Origin: Ruminococcaceae bacterium KH2T8
Lineage (GTDB): Bacteria > Bacillota > Clostridia > Saccharofermentanales > Saccharofermentanaceae
NCBI GenBank assembly: GCA_900111435.1
Contig: FOIY01000007.1
Span: 1 to 51,483 of the forward strand
Direction of reading: 5' to 3'
Length of the DNA stretch: 51,483 nt
Part shown: piece after piece, positions 44,768 through 51,483 of the stretch
Numbering within the stretch: the first letter of the stretch is position 1
How the letters are laid out: every line of letters starts with the position of its first letter
Made by a program: the position numbers and the translations under genes
Notes under the pieces: model-generated
Told to the model about the DNA's origin: nothing
The model's database searches: none
Seen by the model: the letters and a program-made list of their open reading frames with translations, nothing else

Positions 44768-45490
44768 ATGTCGAAGAATAATTTAATGAACAGAGGAGAG
44801 ATCGAACTCCTTATTGCTCAGATGTTGGACAGGTATTTTACAGTAAAAAACAACGGGAAGATCATGAGCTCGATCGATATTGATGATTTCGTATTGAACT
44901 TTTTAGAGTGTCAGATCATCTATGAGTCGATTGGTACTTCTTCTAACACTCTTGGATATGTGAGTGACGGATTCACAAAGTTAAAGGTGTTCAGGAAGGG
45001 AAGAATTCGTGAAGTATTGTTTCCTAAGGACACCATAGTACTTGATAAGTATCTTTGTTCCAGGAACATGGAGTCGAAGAGAAGATTCGTGCTTGGTCAT
45101 GAAGCCGGTCATGTTATCACTAATCGTATCTATCACCAGCAGAAGGCATACTTTAACCGAGAGTTTGATAGCTTGCAGTTAAATAACAGCAGGGAAATGC
45201 TGGATCAATTCTCAATCTATGAGATGCAGGCAGATCATATATCAGCATGTATTCTAATGCCTAAGCTTACTGTCATGAAGCACATAGAGACAGCTTTTAA
45301 GGCAAAGAAGGTGATCAAGTACGATAACGGAACGATCAGCAGATACGACAGGGTAATGCTACAGCAGATGGCAAATGAGATGAAGGTATCTATGGCTGCT
45401 TTAATGAATAGGCTTAAGGAACTGAATCTATTTGAGATAAGGCCACTCCCCTACCCCTTTGATGGAGATGAGGTGATCATTTATGAATAA
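44768..45490 (+). CDS. ImmA/IrrE family metallopeptidase
   Basis: 240 residues, with AAGGAG upstream. The zinc-binding motif is LGHEAGHVI (HExxH) near residue 115, with the further acid in YEMQADHISACILMP near 155. In ICEBs1, ImmA cleaves the repressor ImmR after DNA damage and so induces transfer. Here no XRE-type repressor gene is visible in the whole window, so its substrate must be another protein, perhaps of the host. A LexA box sits 130 nt upstream. It overlaps the next gene by 8 nt. Confidence 0.85.
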   Translation: MSKNNLMNRGEIELLIAQMLDRYFTVKNNGKIMSSIDIDDFVLNFLECQIIYESIGTSSNTLGYVSDGFTKLKVFRKGRIREVLFPKDTIVLDKYLCSRNMESKRRFVLGHEAGHVITNRIYHQQKAYFNREFDSLQLNNSREMLDQFSIYEMQADHISACILMPKLTVMKHIETAFKAKKVIKYDNGTISRYDRVMLQQMANEMKVSMAALMNRLKELNLFEIRPLPYPFDGDEVIIYE

Positions 45491-45755
45491 GTATACGGAT
45501 AGATACTTTTCAGAAGAGACTAGAGAGAAGGAAGCTGCATCGAAGCAGGAAAGTGAGTCCATGACAGATCGTGCTGTGAGATGTCCGCATTGTATGGTTC
45601 CACTATTCTTTGCATATAGCGATACCGCCGGACACTTCAGAGTGAAATGCACTCGGTGTAGACAGATTTCTTGGATTGATCTAGGACGATTCTACACCTC
45701 AAAGGAATCCAAACCGTTTCCGGGAATAGATATGCTCCCACCATTTGTCGATTAA
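45483..45755 (+). CDS. Small zinc-ribbon protein
   Basis: 90 residues. The start overlaps the end of the peptidase gene, with GAGGTGAT upstream. A four-Cys ribbon is formed by CPHC at about 34-37 and CTRC at about 56-59, enclosing VPLFFAYSDTAGHFRVK. Flanks are acidic and polar. Such proteins often bind nucleic acid or partner proteins. Being co-translated with the ImmA-like peptidase, it may be the partner or target of that enzyme. Confidence 0.65.
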   Translation: MNKYTDRYFSEETREKEAASKQESESMTDRAVRCPHCMVPLFFAYSDTAGHFRVKCTRCRQISWIDLGRFYTSKESKPFPGIDMLPPFVD

Positions 45756-45759
45756 CAGG

Positions 45760-45905
45760 CAAATATAACTTACAACTGAATAACTCCTAACTTGTAGAGA
45801 TCATAACGGAGATGGCTGCATAAGCAGCTGTGTTACCCGAGTCGTGCAAGTCAGTAACGATACAACTATTGTTGTGTCGACTGATTTGTAGGGCTCGTTT
45901 TTTAT
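45760..45905 (+). ncRNA. Candidate structured leader or small RNA ending in a terminator
   Basis: A 146-nt stretch with a nested hairpin (GCTGC ATAA GCAGC near 45813-45828 within ATAAC/GTTAC arms) and then a very long stem: GCAAGTCAGT near 45847-45856 pairs with ACTGATTTGT near 45880-45889 (two G-U pairs), enclosing CGA/TCG and ACAAC/GTTGT with a four-base loop, closed by CGAG/CTCG and followed by six T (45898-45903). It would be either an attenuator ahead of the sigma-like gene or a free small RNA. A further hairpin (AAGTCC 45929-45934 with GGACTT 45952-45957) follows. The gap to 46061 has no gene. Confidence 0.55.
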
Positions 45906-46060
45906 GATCCTACTTTTGCACGAACAGGAAGTCCTCTCCGGTGATCGGAAAGGACTTTAAAAATGTTCAAGTGGCAACCATATATTTGCAGATATCCCTG
46001 AAACTCCTTGATTTTGAAGGTTTTACATCAATTCGTTTCAAATTCTAAGGAGAAATCAAC

Positions 46061-46501
46061 ATGAAGAACTACAGGGTATCTGTTTTCAATACGATCACAA
46101 GAAGGTACGAGATGGTCGAGGTTACTGAGGAAGTATACAAGGAATACATGCATGACGAATGGAATACGAAGAAGGCGACAGCCAGATTCTATAAGCATCA
46201 CGTTACTGCAGCATATATGGCTCAGGATACCGAAGAGTTCTTTGAGCAACTCGACAGTTACGTTAAGAGCTGTGAGAAAAGATTTGAAGAGGCCTCTGAC
46301 CATAATGATCTGGCTGAAACGATCGGCGAAGCAATGAAGAACTTGAGTACCAGAGACAGAAATCTCATACACGCAATCTTCTATGAAGGGTATTCAGAGA
46401 AGGAATATGCCGAGAAAATGGGCGTTTCACAGTCTGCCGTACACCAGAAAAAGAAGAAAATCTTACGACATCTGAAAAAAGAAATGGAGAAATTTTTGTA
46501 A
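46061..46501 (+). CDS. Sigma-70 family-like regulator (region 4 HTH)
   Basis: 146 residues, with TAAGGAG upstream. The N-terminal half is charged and helical. The C-terminal 60 residues hold a region-4-like HTH: LSTRDRNLIHAIFYEGYSE, then EYAEKMGVSQSAVHQKKKKI. Proteins of this kind are common near the recombinase end of clostridial ICEs and probably direct RNA polymerase to element promoters. Classic region 2 is not evident, so it may be a sigma-like activator. It is followed by a long folded non-coding segment. Confidence 0.75.
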   Translation: MKNYRVSVFNTITRRYEMVEVTEEVYKEYMHDEWNTKKATARFYKHHVTAAYMAQDTEEFFEQLDSYVKSCEKRFEEASDHNDLAETIGEAMKNLSTRDRNLIHAIFYEGYSEKEYAEKMGVSQSAVHQKKKKILRHLKKEMEKFL

Positions 46502-47006
46502 AATGCTTATTTTTTACCCCCTGAAAGTTCCCAAAGATTATGAGAGGACTTTTTCTCATCCCTCTCATGGGAATTGACAACTGAATAGCAGCTTTTCTCT
46601 TACGTTCCTGTCGTAGAGAGCCACATGTGGAACTGCAGATCCATTCAGGTGAAGCCACAGCCATAGAAACCGTAAGGCATATACGGTGAGGCCAGGACAT
46701 ACGACAGCAATAATGATACTTCTGCATAGTCACAGGCTGAGCGTTGAAGCGGAATGAGAAACCGTGAGCCGTCGCACCCAATGAATGTGGCCGGAGAGAT
46801 CCTACCGGAGGTGAGAGTCCTATGAGGGGTTATGCAAACCCCGGGAGAAAAGAATCCGAAGAAATCCTTTATGGAAGACTTCAAGCCCGGGAGTGGACGA
46901 TAAATACGGGCAGAACGAAACAACAAACAACAACTGAAACATATACGTGGATGGCGGCTGTTTGTGTGATTACAAGCAGCCGCCTTTCCATCTTTAGGAG
47001 GCAAAC
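46502..47006 (+). ncRNA. Candidate ~500-nt structured RNA region
   Basis: Many stems can be seen: ATGAGAGG 46540-46547 with CCTCTCAT 46561-46568, extended by TTCCC/GGGAA; ACCGTA 46669-46674 with TACGGT 46682-46687; GGGGTT 46826-46831 with AACCCC 46837-46842; GCCCG/CGGGC at 46885-46911; and GGCGGCTG with CAGCCGCC near 46954-46984, extended to 12 pairs. The last stem could end transcription weakly. No long conserved-looking protein is encoded, although an ORF at 46822-47034 begins after a good GGAGGTGA site. The motif ACAACTGAATA at 46577 also occurs at 45772, in the preceding structured gap. Confidence 0.5.
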
Positions 47007-47174
47007 ATGGCTAACGATAATGCAAACAACATAAAGCTGAGTAACGTTTGTGATCTGTATATAAGTATTTCCTGGCTTAAGACTCTACTGGAACTGGATC
47101 TTATCTCAGATAAGGAGTTTCACAGAATGGTTGAGATGACAGGAAAGCGCTATGGGATAGACATTAGGTGCTGA
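47007..47174 (+). CDS. 55-residue helical protein (SHOCT-like)
   Basis: A short ORF with TAGGAGGC eight bases before the ATG at 47007. It begins MANDNANNIKLSNVCDLY and contains WLKTLLELDLISDKEFHRMV, a pattern like the C-terminal SHOCT motif (short helix with a leucine-rich L-x-x-L-x-x-x-G/D-x-I-S/T-x-x-E-F). Proteins of this size often sit just upstream of serine recombinases in clostridial ICEs. It could be a recombination directionality factor or a small adaptor. No basic DNA-binding patch stands out. Confidence 0.65.
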   Translation: MANDNANNIKLSNVCDLYISISWLKTLLELDLISDKEFHRMVEMTGKRYGIDIRC

Positions 47175-47218
47175 TTCTATGGTTTTAACCCCGTTTTTAT
47201 GGTATCCTAACGGTAAGT

Positions 47219-47297
47219 TGATTCATATTCGTTCAAGAATCATTCAATTATCCGTTTCAACAATCCTAGAATCAATAATCCCAATGATTTGAATCAT
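47219..47297. promoter_or_regulatory. Clustered GAATCA/TGATTC motifs upstream of the recombinases
   Basis: GAATCA occurs at 47237, 47269 and 47291 and TGATTC at 47219, within a 174-bp AT-rich gap before the first recombinase. TGATTC 47219-47224 and GAATCA 47237-47242 form an inverted repeat. They could be binding sites for a regulator or recombinase. Confidence 0.35.
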
Positions 47298-47348
47298 CGA
47301 AGTGATTACAAAGCGTTTTGGTATGCAAAAATACGGGAGACTACGGAT

Positions 47349-48878
47349 ATGAAGATCACAGATATTTCAAGAAACACAGATAAAAAGCAGAAGGAATACA
47401 GATTTGGTGCTTATTGCAGAGTGTCATCCGATAAGGATGATCAGATTCATTCCTTTCTGGCACAGCTTAAGTATTTTCGTGAGTACGCCAAGACTCATGA
47501 AGGTTATACCCTCGTAGATATATATGCGGATGAAGGCATTACCGGAACTTGCATGGAGAAGAGAGATGAATTCCTTCGAATGATCAAAGATTGCAAGGAT
47601 GGAAAGATCAACCGCATTGTTGCTAAGTCCGTATCGCGATTTGCTAGAAACAACGAAGAGCTTCTCGCCACAATCCGAGAACTTAAGAATATTGGCGTAA
47701 GCTTATATTTTGAGAAAGAGTGCATTGACACGGAAAATATGAGTTCCGAATTCATGGTTTCTCTCTTTGGAATGCAAGCTCAGCAAGAGTCTGTAAATAT
47801 TTCTGAGAACATGCGTTGGAGTTATCAAGCTAGAATGGAGCGCGGTGAATTTAATACTTGTAAAGCTCCTCTTGGCTATAAACTCGAAGATGGAAAACTC
47901 ATAGTTGTTGAGAAAGAAGCACTAATAGTAAGAAGAGTGTTTGACTTGTATCTCTCTGGAATTGGTATGCAACAGATAGCTGACATTTTCAATGAGGAAG
48001 GCGTTCTGAAAAAACATGGGTTCCCTAAATGGCATAATAGGACCATCGCATATATCTTGAATAACGAAAGGTATATGGGCGATGTAAGGCTTCAAAAGAA
48101 GTACACTACGGATACTTTTCCTTTTAAGTTGAAACTCAACAAAGGTGAAAAGGGGCAGTATTACGTTGAGAATAGCAATCCGGCTATTATATCGAAGGAG
48201 GAGTTTCAGGCTGCTCAACGTCTTATTGAGTCCAAAGGCCAAAAGGACGGCAAAAAGATAGACTCAGTTTTTAAAGGGATACTCTTATGCCCTGAATGCA
48301 GTTGTGCTATGCGTCGAATGAAAAATGACAGTGGCTATTTCTGGTGTTGCAGGAATGCAGTATCTAAAAGAAGCGATTGTTCTCTGCATATTATTTATGA
48401 AAATGAACTAAGCAGGGCTTGCGAGAGGCTTCAAAAGAAGTTATTTGACAATTGTGATATCTTGATTGGACGTACTATCGACTATCTCGAACAGATTATT
48501 ACCATGAATGAAGATCGAAGAGAAGAGATTCATCATATTGACGTGGAAATCAAGGCTGCAACTGATCGTAATCATAGATTGGCTTCTCTCAGAGTAAAGA
48601 ACGTCATTAGTGATGAAGAGTTCGCTAAGGGAAAGTTTGAGATAATGAATACTTTGTCACGTTTGAAGTATGAGAGAAAGAAGCTGTTGGCATTTGATAA
48701 GAACGACGAATCCATAGATTCTTTGATACTGTTGAAGGAAACGATTGAAAAAAGTCTGAATCAATATGACGAGAGTGTAATCAGGGATACTGTTGATGCG
48801 ATAGTTGTTCAAGACGATGGAATGCTTTTGTTCCGTATGATTGGTGGACTTAGATTTAGAGAAAGGATAAACGTATGA
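47349..48878 (+). CDS. Large serine recombinase 1
   Basis: 509 residues from the ATG at 47349; an upstream in-frame ATG at 47289 lacks a good ribosome binding site. The resolvase domain has the catalytic Ser26 in YCRVSSDKDDQ, then YADEGITGT and the KSVSRFARNN helix. The recombinase domain begins near CKAPLGYKLEDG (about residue 180), with a zinc ribbon (CPECSCAMRR, then WCCRN) and a C-terminal coiled coil. It integrates and excises DNA through a covalent Ser-DNA link. It overlaps the next gene by 4 nt. Confidence 0.9.
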   Translation: MKITDISRNTDKKQKEYRFGAYCRVSSDKDDQIHSFLAQLKYFREYAKTHEGYTLVDIYADEGITGTCMEKRDEFLRMIKDCKDGKINRIVAKSVSRFARNNEELLATIRELKNIGVSLYFEKECIDTENMSSEFMVSLFGMQAQQESVNISENMRWSYQARMERGEFNTCKAPLGYKLEDGKLIVVEKEALIVRRVFDLYLSGIGMQQIADIFNEEGVLKKHGFPKWHNRTIAYILNNERYMGDVRLQKKYTTDTFPFKLKLNKGEKGQYYVENSNPAIISKEEFQAAQRLIESKGQKDGKKIDSVFKGILLCPECSCAMRRMKNDSGYFWCCRNAVSKRSDCSLHIIYENELSRACERLQKKLFDNCDILIGRTIDYLEQIITMNEDRREEIHHIDVEIKAATDRNHRLASLRVKNVISDEEFAKGKFEIMNTLSRLKYERKKLLAFDKNDESIDSLILLKETIEKSLNQYDESVIRDTVDAIVVQDDGMLLFRMIGGLRFRERINV

Positions 48879-49753
48879 AACGCACTTGTCCTGTCGGGTA
48901 CAAATTGATTCATGGTGTGGTAGTCGTGGATCCTGATGAGTCGACTCTTGTTAAGAAGATGTACGAAATGTGCATTTCCGGGAAATCTCTTAAGCAGATT
49001 GCTGATGTTATGGAACCTTACTTTGACGATGTTGTCATCAACAAACCGAAGATAGCAAGGATCCTTTCTGATAGACGCTATCTTGGAGATGAACTATTTG
49101 AAGGAATTATCGATGAAGATACTTTTTACAAAGCAAATTCGTTAAAGTCTGGTCGGGCTACGTCACCTGCAAATCCTGATAAGGCAGAGATTCTTGGATT
49201 AAGGATTAGCGTCAGATGCCCTGTGTGTGGATCACGAATGAAAAGATTTCACGTTGAAAAACGCAAGAAACAATACTGGAAGTGTACAGAGGCTGTTTGC
49301 AAAAAGACGGTGTACATAAATGATTCTGATATGATCGAACAGCTTAAAGATGTCATGTATGAACTAACTGCTATCCCCTATGTGGCTAGTAATGACTACA
49401 TCCAGAAGAGTATAAACTCTGCAATGCTTGAGAAAAACATAATTGAGCAAATATCTTCTCAAACCTTTGATAAGAACACAATCAAAGAACGAATACTTGA
49501 ATTGAGTGAGATGCTCTATATGGATATTCCCAATACAGGGTTTGTAAAGATGAAGATTGCTTCATCTCTGAATGAATATAATGAGGATCAATACTTGAAG
49601 ACGATCAATGAGATTGGATCAAAAATCGAATTCGGTGAAGATAATACAGTATCACTTGTTTTACGAGACGGATGCCGTTATGTCAGAAAGGAACACCATG
49701 CAGACAGAAGAGAAGATAATATCGTATATCGCTCCTACGAAGCAAATTGTTGA
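48875..49753 (+). CDS. Recombinase-domain protein without the catalytic resolvase domain
   Basis: 292 residues. It starts with MKRTCPVGYKLIHGVVVV, which corresponds to the point where the recombinase domain begins in gene 1 (APLGYKLEDG), so the whole N-terminal catalytic domain with its serine is absent. The recombinase domain (SGKSLKQIADVM, ARILSDRRYLGD) and zinc ribbon (CPVCGSRMKRF, then CTEAVC) are intact, followed by a helical tail. The ATGA overlap with gene 1 and the overlap with gene 3 show that it is a regular part of the operon, not debris. It may be a DNA-binding subunit guiding the others. Confidence 0.8.
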   Translation: MKRTCPVGYKLIHGVVVVDPDESTLVKKMYEMCISGKSLKQIADVMEPYFDDVVINKPKIARILSDRRYLGDELFEGIIDEDTFYKANSLKSGRATSPANPDKAEILGLRISVRCPVCGSRMKRFHVEKRKKQYWKCTEAVCKKTVYINDSDMIEQLKDVMYELTAIPYVASNDYIQKSINSAMLEKNIIEQISSQTFDKNTIKERILELSEMLYMDIPNTGFVKMKIASSLNEYNEDQYLKTINEIGSKIEFGEDNTVSLVLRDGCRYVRKEHHADRREDNIVYRSYEANC

Positions 49754-51323
49754 AGATGGAGATGTATCGACAATTAAACATGTTGCAGCTTATTGTCGAG
49801 TGTCGACTAACAATAAAGACCAGATTAACAGCTACGAGAATCAGAAGAGTAAGTACACAGATATGATAATGTCAAAGCCTGGTTGGGAGTTGGTAGGAAT
49901 CTATGCTGATAAAGGTATATCCGGAACAAGCACTAAGAATAGAACAGAATTTAAAAAGATGATCCGTCATTGCCGACAAGGCAGAATTAATATGATCATT
50001 GTTAAGTCTGTATCAAGATTTGCAAGGAATAACCTCGACACACTTAATTACACAAGGAAATTGAGAGAAATAGGTGTTGATGTATATTTTGAGGAGCAGA
50101 ATATTCACAGTATTGATCCGTCCTCAGATTTTATGATATCCCTTCACGGTTCCCTTGCTCAAAGTGAATCTGAGAGTTTGAGTGCAAATGTAAAGTGGGG
50201 AAAGCTACAGAGTATTAAATCAGGAAAAGTGGCTTTTAGTTGTAAGAACTTTCTTGGATATATCCAAGGAACTGACGGACAGCCCACGATTGTAGAAGAC
50301 GAAGCTGAAGTCATTAGGAGTATCTACGCAGACTTTCTTTCTGGGAAAAGTAGCAGAGAGATATGTAAAGAACTCGAGAGTAGACAAGTTTTGAGCCCTG
50401 CTGGTAATGAGCATTGGTCGAGCGCATCTGTATTATCCATACTTAAGAATGTTAAGTATAAAGGTGATGTAATAACTAATATGACCTATACCGTTGATCC
50501 TATCTCAAAAAAGAAAAAGATTAATAACGGTGAAGTTGGCCAATATTACATTAAGAACAATCATCCTGCCATTATTGATGAGAACACATTTGCAAGAGTT
50601 CAGGAAGAGCTTCATAGAAGAGCTAATCTTGATAAAAAGGTCGAAAAAGTGACAGTAACCGAACATGGGAGATTTGACGGGCGTTATGCTTTGTCTGAAT
50701 TATTATTCTGTGGAGATTGCGGATCACATTATAGGAGACGCATTTGGGGGCATAACGGACAATCCAAACCTGTATGGAGATGCTGCAAAAGGGTGTATTA
50801 CGGAAAGAAATATTGTTCAAACTCTGTATCTATCCCTGAGAATAGTATTCATGATGCTATCATGAATGCGATAAGAGTAAATGCATTGGATGTAAGTGAA
50901 TCCTTGGATTCATTACGAGAAATCATAAATGCAGGATTGGAAGAAAACAAGATCGCCAGACGAATCATGGAGCTTGATGAGGCTATCAATGATTTGAAGT
51001 CAGAAACGGAGAGTATGATGAAAACTCTGTCAACGGATCTTGATCATGACTTTGATGAGGACAGATTTGTTGAACTAAGAACACAACTGGCTGAATCTGA
51101 GATTGAAAGGAAAAAGCTCCTCTATTCCGGCGGCAATTCCGTAATGACAGAGGATCGTCTTAATGAGTTAGACAGAACTTTGCGTATCTTATTACATCAA
51201 CCTCATACTTATGATGATGCTCTTATTAGACAATTGATAACGAGGATAACGGTTTTGGGTAAAAGTGAGATTAAAATAGACTTTGTTGGAGGAAATTCTG
51301 TAAAGCAAGAACTTAGGCTATAA
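49698..51323 (+). CDS. Large serine recombinase 2
   Basis: 541 residues from the ATG at 49698 (AAAGGA upstream), inside the end of the preceding gene; in-frame ATGs at 49608 and 49680 are less likely. Catalytic Ser lies in YCRVSTNNKDQ (about residue 36), followed by YADKGISGT and KSVSRFARNN. The recombinase domain starts near FLGYIQGTDG, and the zinc ribbon has CGDCGSHYRRR and WRCC. A coiled coil follows. Together with gene 1 it probably forms a heteromeric recombinase. The gene ends the operon ahead of a terminator. Confidence 0.9.
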   Translation: MQTEEKIISYIAPTKQIVEDGDVSTIKHVAAYCRVSTNNKDQINSYENQKSKYTDMIMSKPGWELVGIYADKGISGTSTKNRTEFKKMIRHCRQGRINMIIVKSVSRFARNNLDTLNYTRKLREIGVDVYFEEQNIHSIDPSSDFMISLHGSLAQSESESLSANVKWGKLQSIKSGKVAFSCKNFLGYIQGTDGQPTIVEDEAEVIRSIYADFLSGKSSREICKELESRQVLSPAGNEHWSSASVLSILKNVKYKGDVITNMTYTVDPISKKKKINNGEVGQYYIKNNHPAIIDENTFARVQEELHRRANLDKKVEKVTVTEHGRFDGRYALSELLFCGDCGSHYRRRIWGHNGQSKPVWRCCKRVYYGKKYCSNSVSIPENSIHDAIMNAIRVNALDVSESLDSLREIINAGLEENKIARRIMELDEAINDLKSETESMMKTLSTDLDHDFDEDRFVELRTQLAESEIERKKLLYSGGNSVMTEDRLNELDRTLRILLHQPHTYDDALIRQLITRITVLGKSEIKIDFVGGNSVKQELRL

Positions 51324-51366
51324 TGATTGTAACGAATCGAAATATTCCATACTACTAAGATTCCTG

Positions 51367-51402
51367 ACGGTTTGCATTTCATTGTATTTGCAAGCCGTTT
51401 CA
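51367..51402 (+). terminator. Terminator after the recombinase operon
   Basis: ACGGTTTGCA at 51367-51376 pairs with TGCAAGCCGT at 51389-51398 (one G-U pair), followed by TTTCAT. It lies 44 nt after the last recombinase stop. Confidence 0.6.
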
Positions 51403-51434
51403 TATAATGTGTATATAAGAAATGGTCGTTCAAT

Positions 51435-51457
51435 ACCCCTCAGAATCGGACAGGGGT
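51435..51457 (+). other. Hairpin adjoining the right terminal repeat; possible attachment region
   Basis: ACCCCT at 51435-51440 pairs with AGGGGT at 51452-51457; the right arm lies inside the 38-bp terminal repeat. In a circular form the recombination site is expected near here, between the recombinase genes and the left operon promoter (51324-51483 joined to 1-40), but no core can be chosen by eye. Confidence 0.4.
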
Positions 51458-51483
51458 TCATTTTGCTTAAGCCTGTCATATGG
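51446..51483. repeat. Terminal direct repeat, right copy (38 bp)
   Basis: Identical to positions 1-38 (see that entry). Confidence 0.9.

Larger units (their letters stand above)
1..51483. mobile_element. Integrative and conjugative element (Clostridia-type) with defence cargo
   Basis: The window holds a full conjugation set (VirB3/VirB4/VirB6/VirD4 homologues, NlpC/P60 hydrolase, MobL-type relaxase, probable oriT), three large serine recombinase genes at the right end, small ICE-typical regulators (AbrB-like, SpoVG, ImmA/IrrE, sigma-like) and a central defence cargo. The absence of rRNA, tRNA and housekeeping genes, and the identical 38-bp ends, argue that almost everything shown belongs to the element. 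I recognise no dedicated plasmid replication protein, although the winged-helix gene at 21192 and the Toprim gene at 18345 could serve replication. Whether it was captured integrated or circular cannot be decided from the sequence. Confidence 0.85.

Noticed and set aside
46574..46602. Promoter starting with a perfect TTGACA at 46574
   Set aside because: No acceptable -10 element lies 16-18 bp downstream.
46502..47006. Group II intron or its remnant
   Set aside because: No GUGYG 5' end, no recognisable domain V and no reverse transcriptase gene nearby.
1..51483. CRISPR array
   Set aside because: No evenly spaced identical repeats with unique spacers and no cas genes; the only close direct repeat in a gap (10641 and 10671) has two copies.
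1..51483. Tyrosine integrase or insertion-sequence transposase
   Set aside because: None of the predicted proteins shows the R-H-R-Y pattern or a DDE transposase; recombination is assigned to serine recombinases.
1..51483. Sortase for the IPSTG-anchored adhesin
   Set aside because: No protein with a sortase TLxTC motif was found; the Cys enzyme at 13303 is NlpC/P60-like.

Overview
The window looks like a complete or near-complete integrative and conjugative element (ICE) from a Gram-positive anaerobe of the Clostridia, most likely Lachnospiraceae or a relative. The evidence is strong GGAGG-type ribosome binding sites, many ATG/GTG/TTG starts, Firmicute families (SpoVG, AbrB/SpoVT-like, PrgI, VirB4/TraE, MobL-type relaxase, DUF6103, DUF5688, ImmA/IrrE, large serine recombinases), a sortase-anchored surface protein and a Bacillus-type LexA box. 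No rRNA, tRNA or housekeeping gene is present. The first 38 bases recur exactly as the last 38, so the sequence is either a circular molecule written with an overlap (circular ICE form or plasmid) or an element cut at direct repeats.

Layout. (1) 1-2.1 kb: a sigma-A-like promoter, a leader with intrinsic terminators and four small genes (DUF6075-like, AbrB-like, YodL/DUF3846, SpoVG). (2) 2.1-8.3 kb: a surface module of a CAP-domain lipoprotein and a 1714-residue thioester/SpaA/VaFE-repeat adhesin with an IPSTG anchor. (3) 8.3-14.9 kb: type IV secretion genes (VirB2-like small membrane protein, VirB6/TrbL, PrgI/VirB3, VirB4 N-terminal-like, zinc-ribbon membrane protein, VirB4 ATPase, NlpC/P60 hydrolase, two small genes). 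(4) 14.9-22.4 kb: a probable oriT, accessory protein, MobL-type relaxase, a zinc-ribbon nuclease-like protein, a Toprim/DUF3991 protein, VirD4, a winged-helix protein and DUF5688.

(5) 22.6-33.9 kb: an AT-rich defence operon of cytosine-C5 methyltransferase, AlwI-like nuclease, MORC/MutL-type GHKL ATPase, Z1-domain helicase, DUF4420 PD-(D/E)XK protein, AIPR protein and an AspBHI-like modification-dependent nuclease. (6) 34.0-44.1 kb: three small unknown genes, a pair of DUF262 (GmrSD-like) proteins, two neighbours sharing an unrecognised domain (one also with DUF1653), and a convergent gene for a glycine-rich membrane protein. A perfect 12-bp inverted repeat flanks regions 5 and 6, so the cargo may have moved as a block.

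(7) 44.5-51.4 kb: control and recombination genes. A LexA-like box precedes an ImmA/IrrE peptidase, followed by a zinc-ribbon protein, a strongly folded RNA with terminator, a sigma-70-like protein, a ~500-nt folded non-coding segment, a 55-residue protein and three overlapping serine recombinase genes. The middle recombinase lacks a catalytic domain.

How it may work together (inference): DNA damage relieves LexA and ImmA acts, the sigma-like factor and recombinases excise the circle, MobL and its accessory protein nick at oriT, VirD4 and the VirB proteins export the strand, and the adhesin aids mating-pair contact. The cargo protects the host from phages. Several intrinsic terminators sit just upstream of transfer genes with no room for a new promoter, which suggests the transfer operon needs antitermination. 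All functions are assigned by reading motifs; no database search was run.
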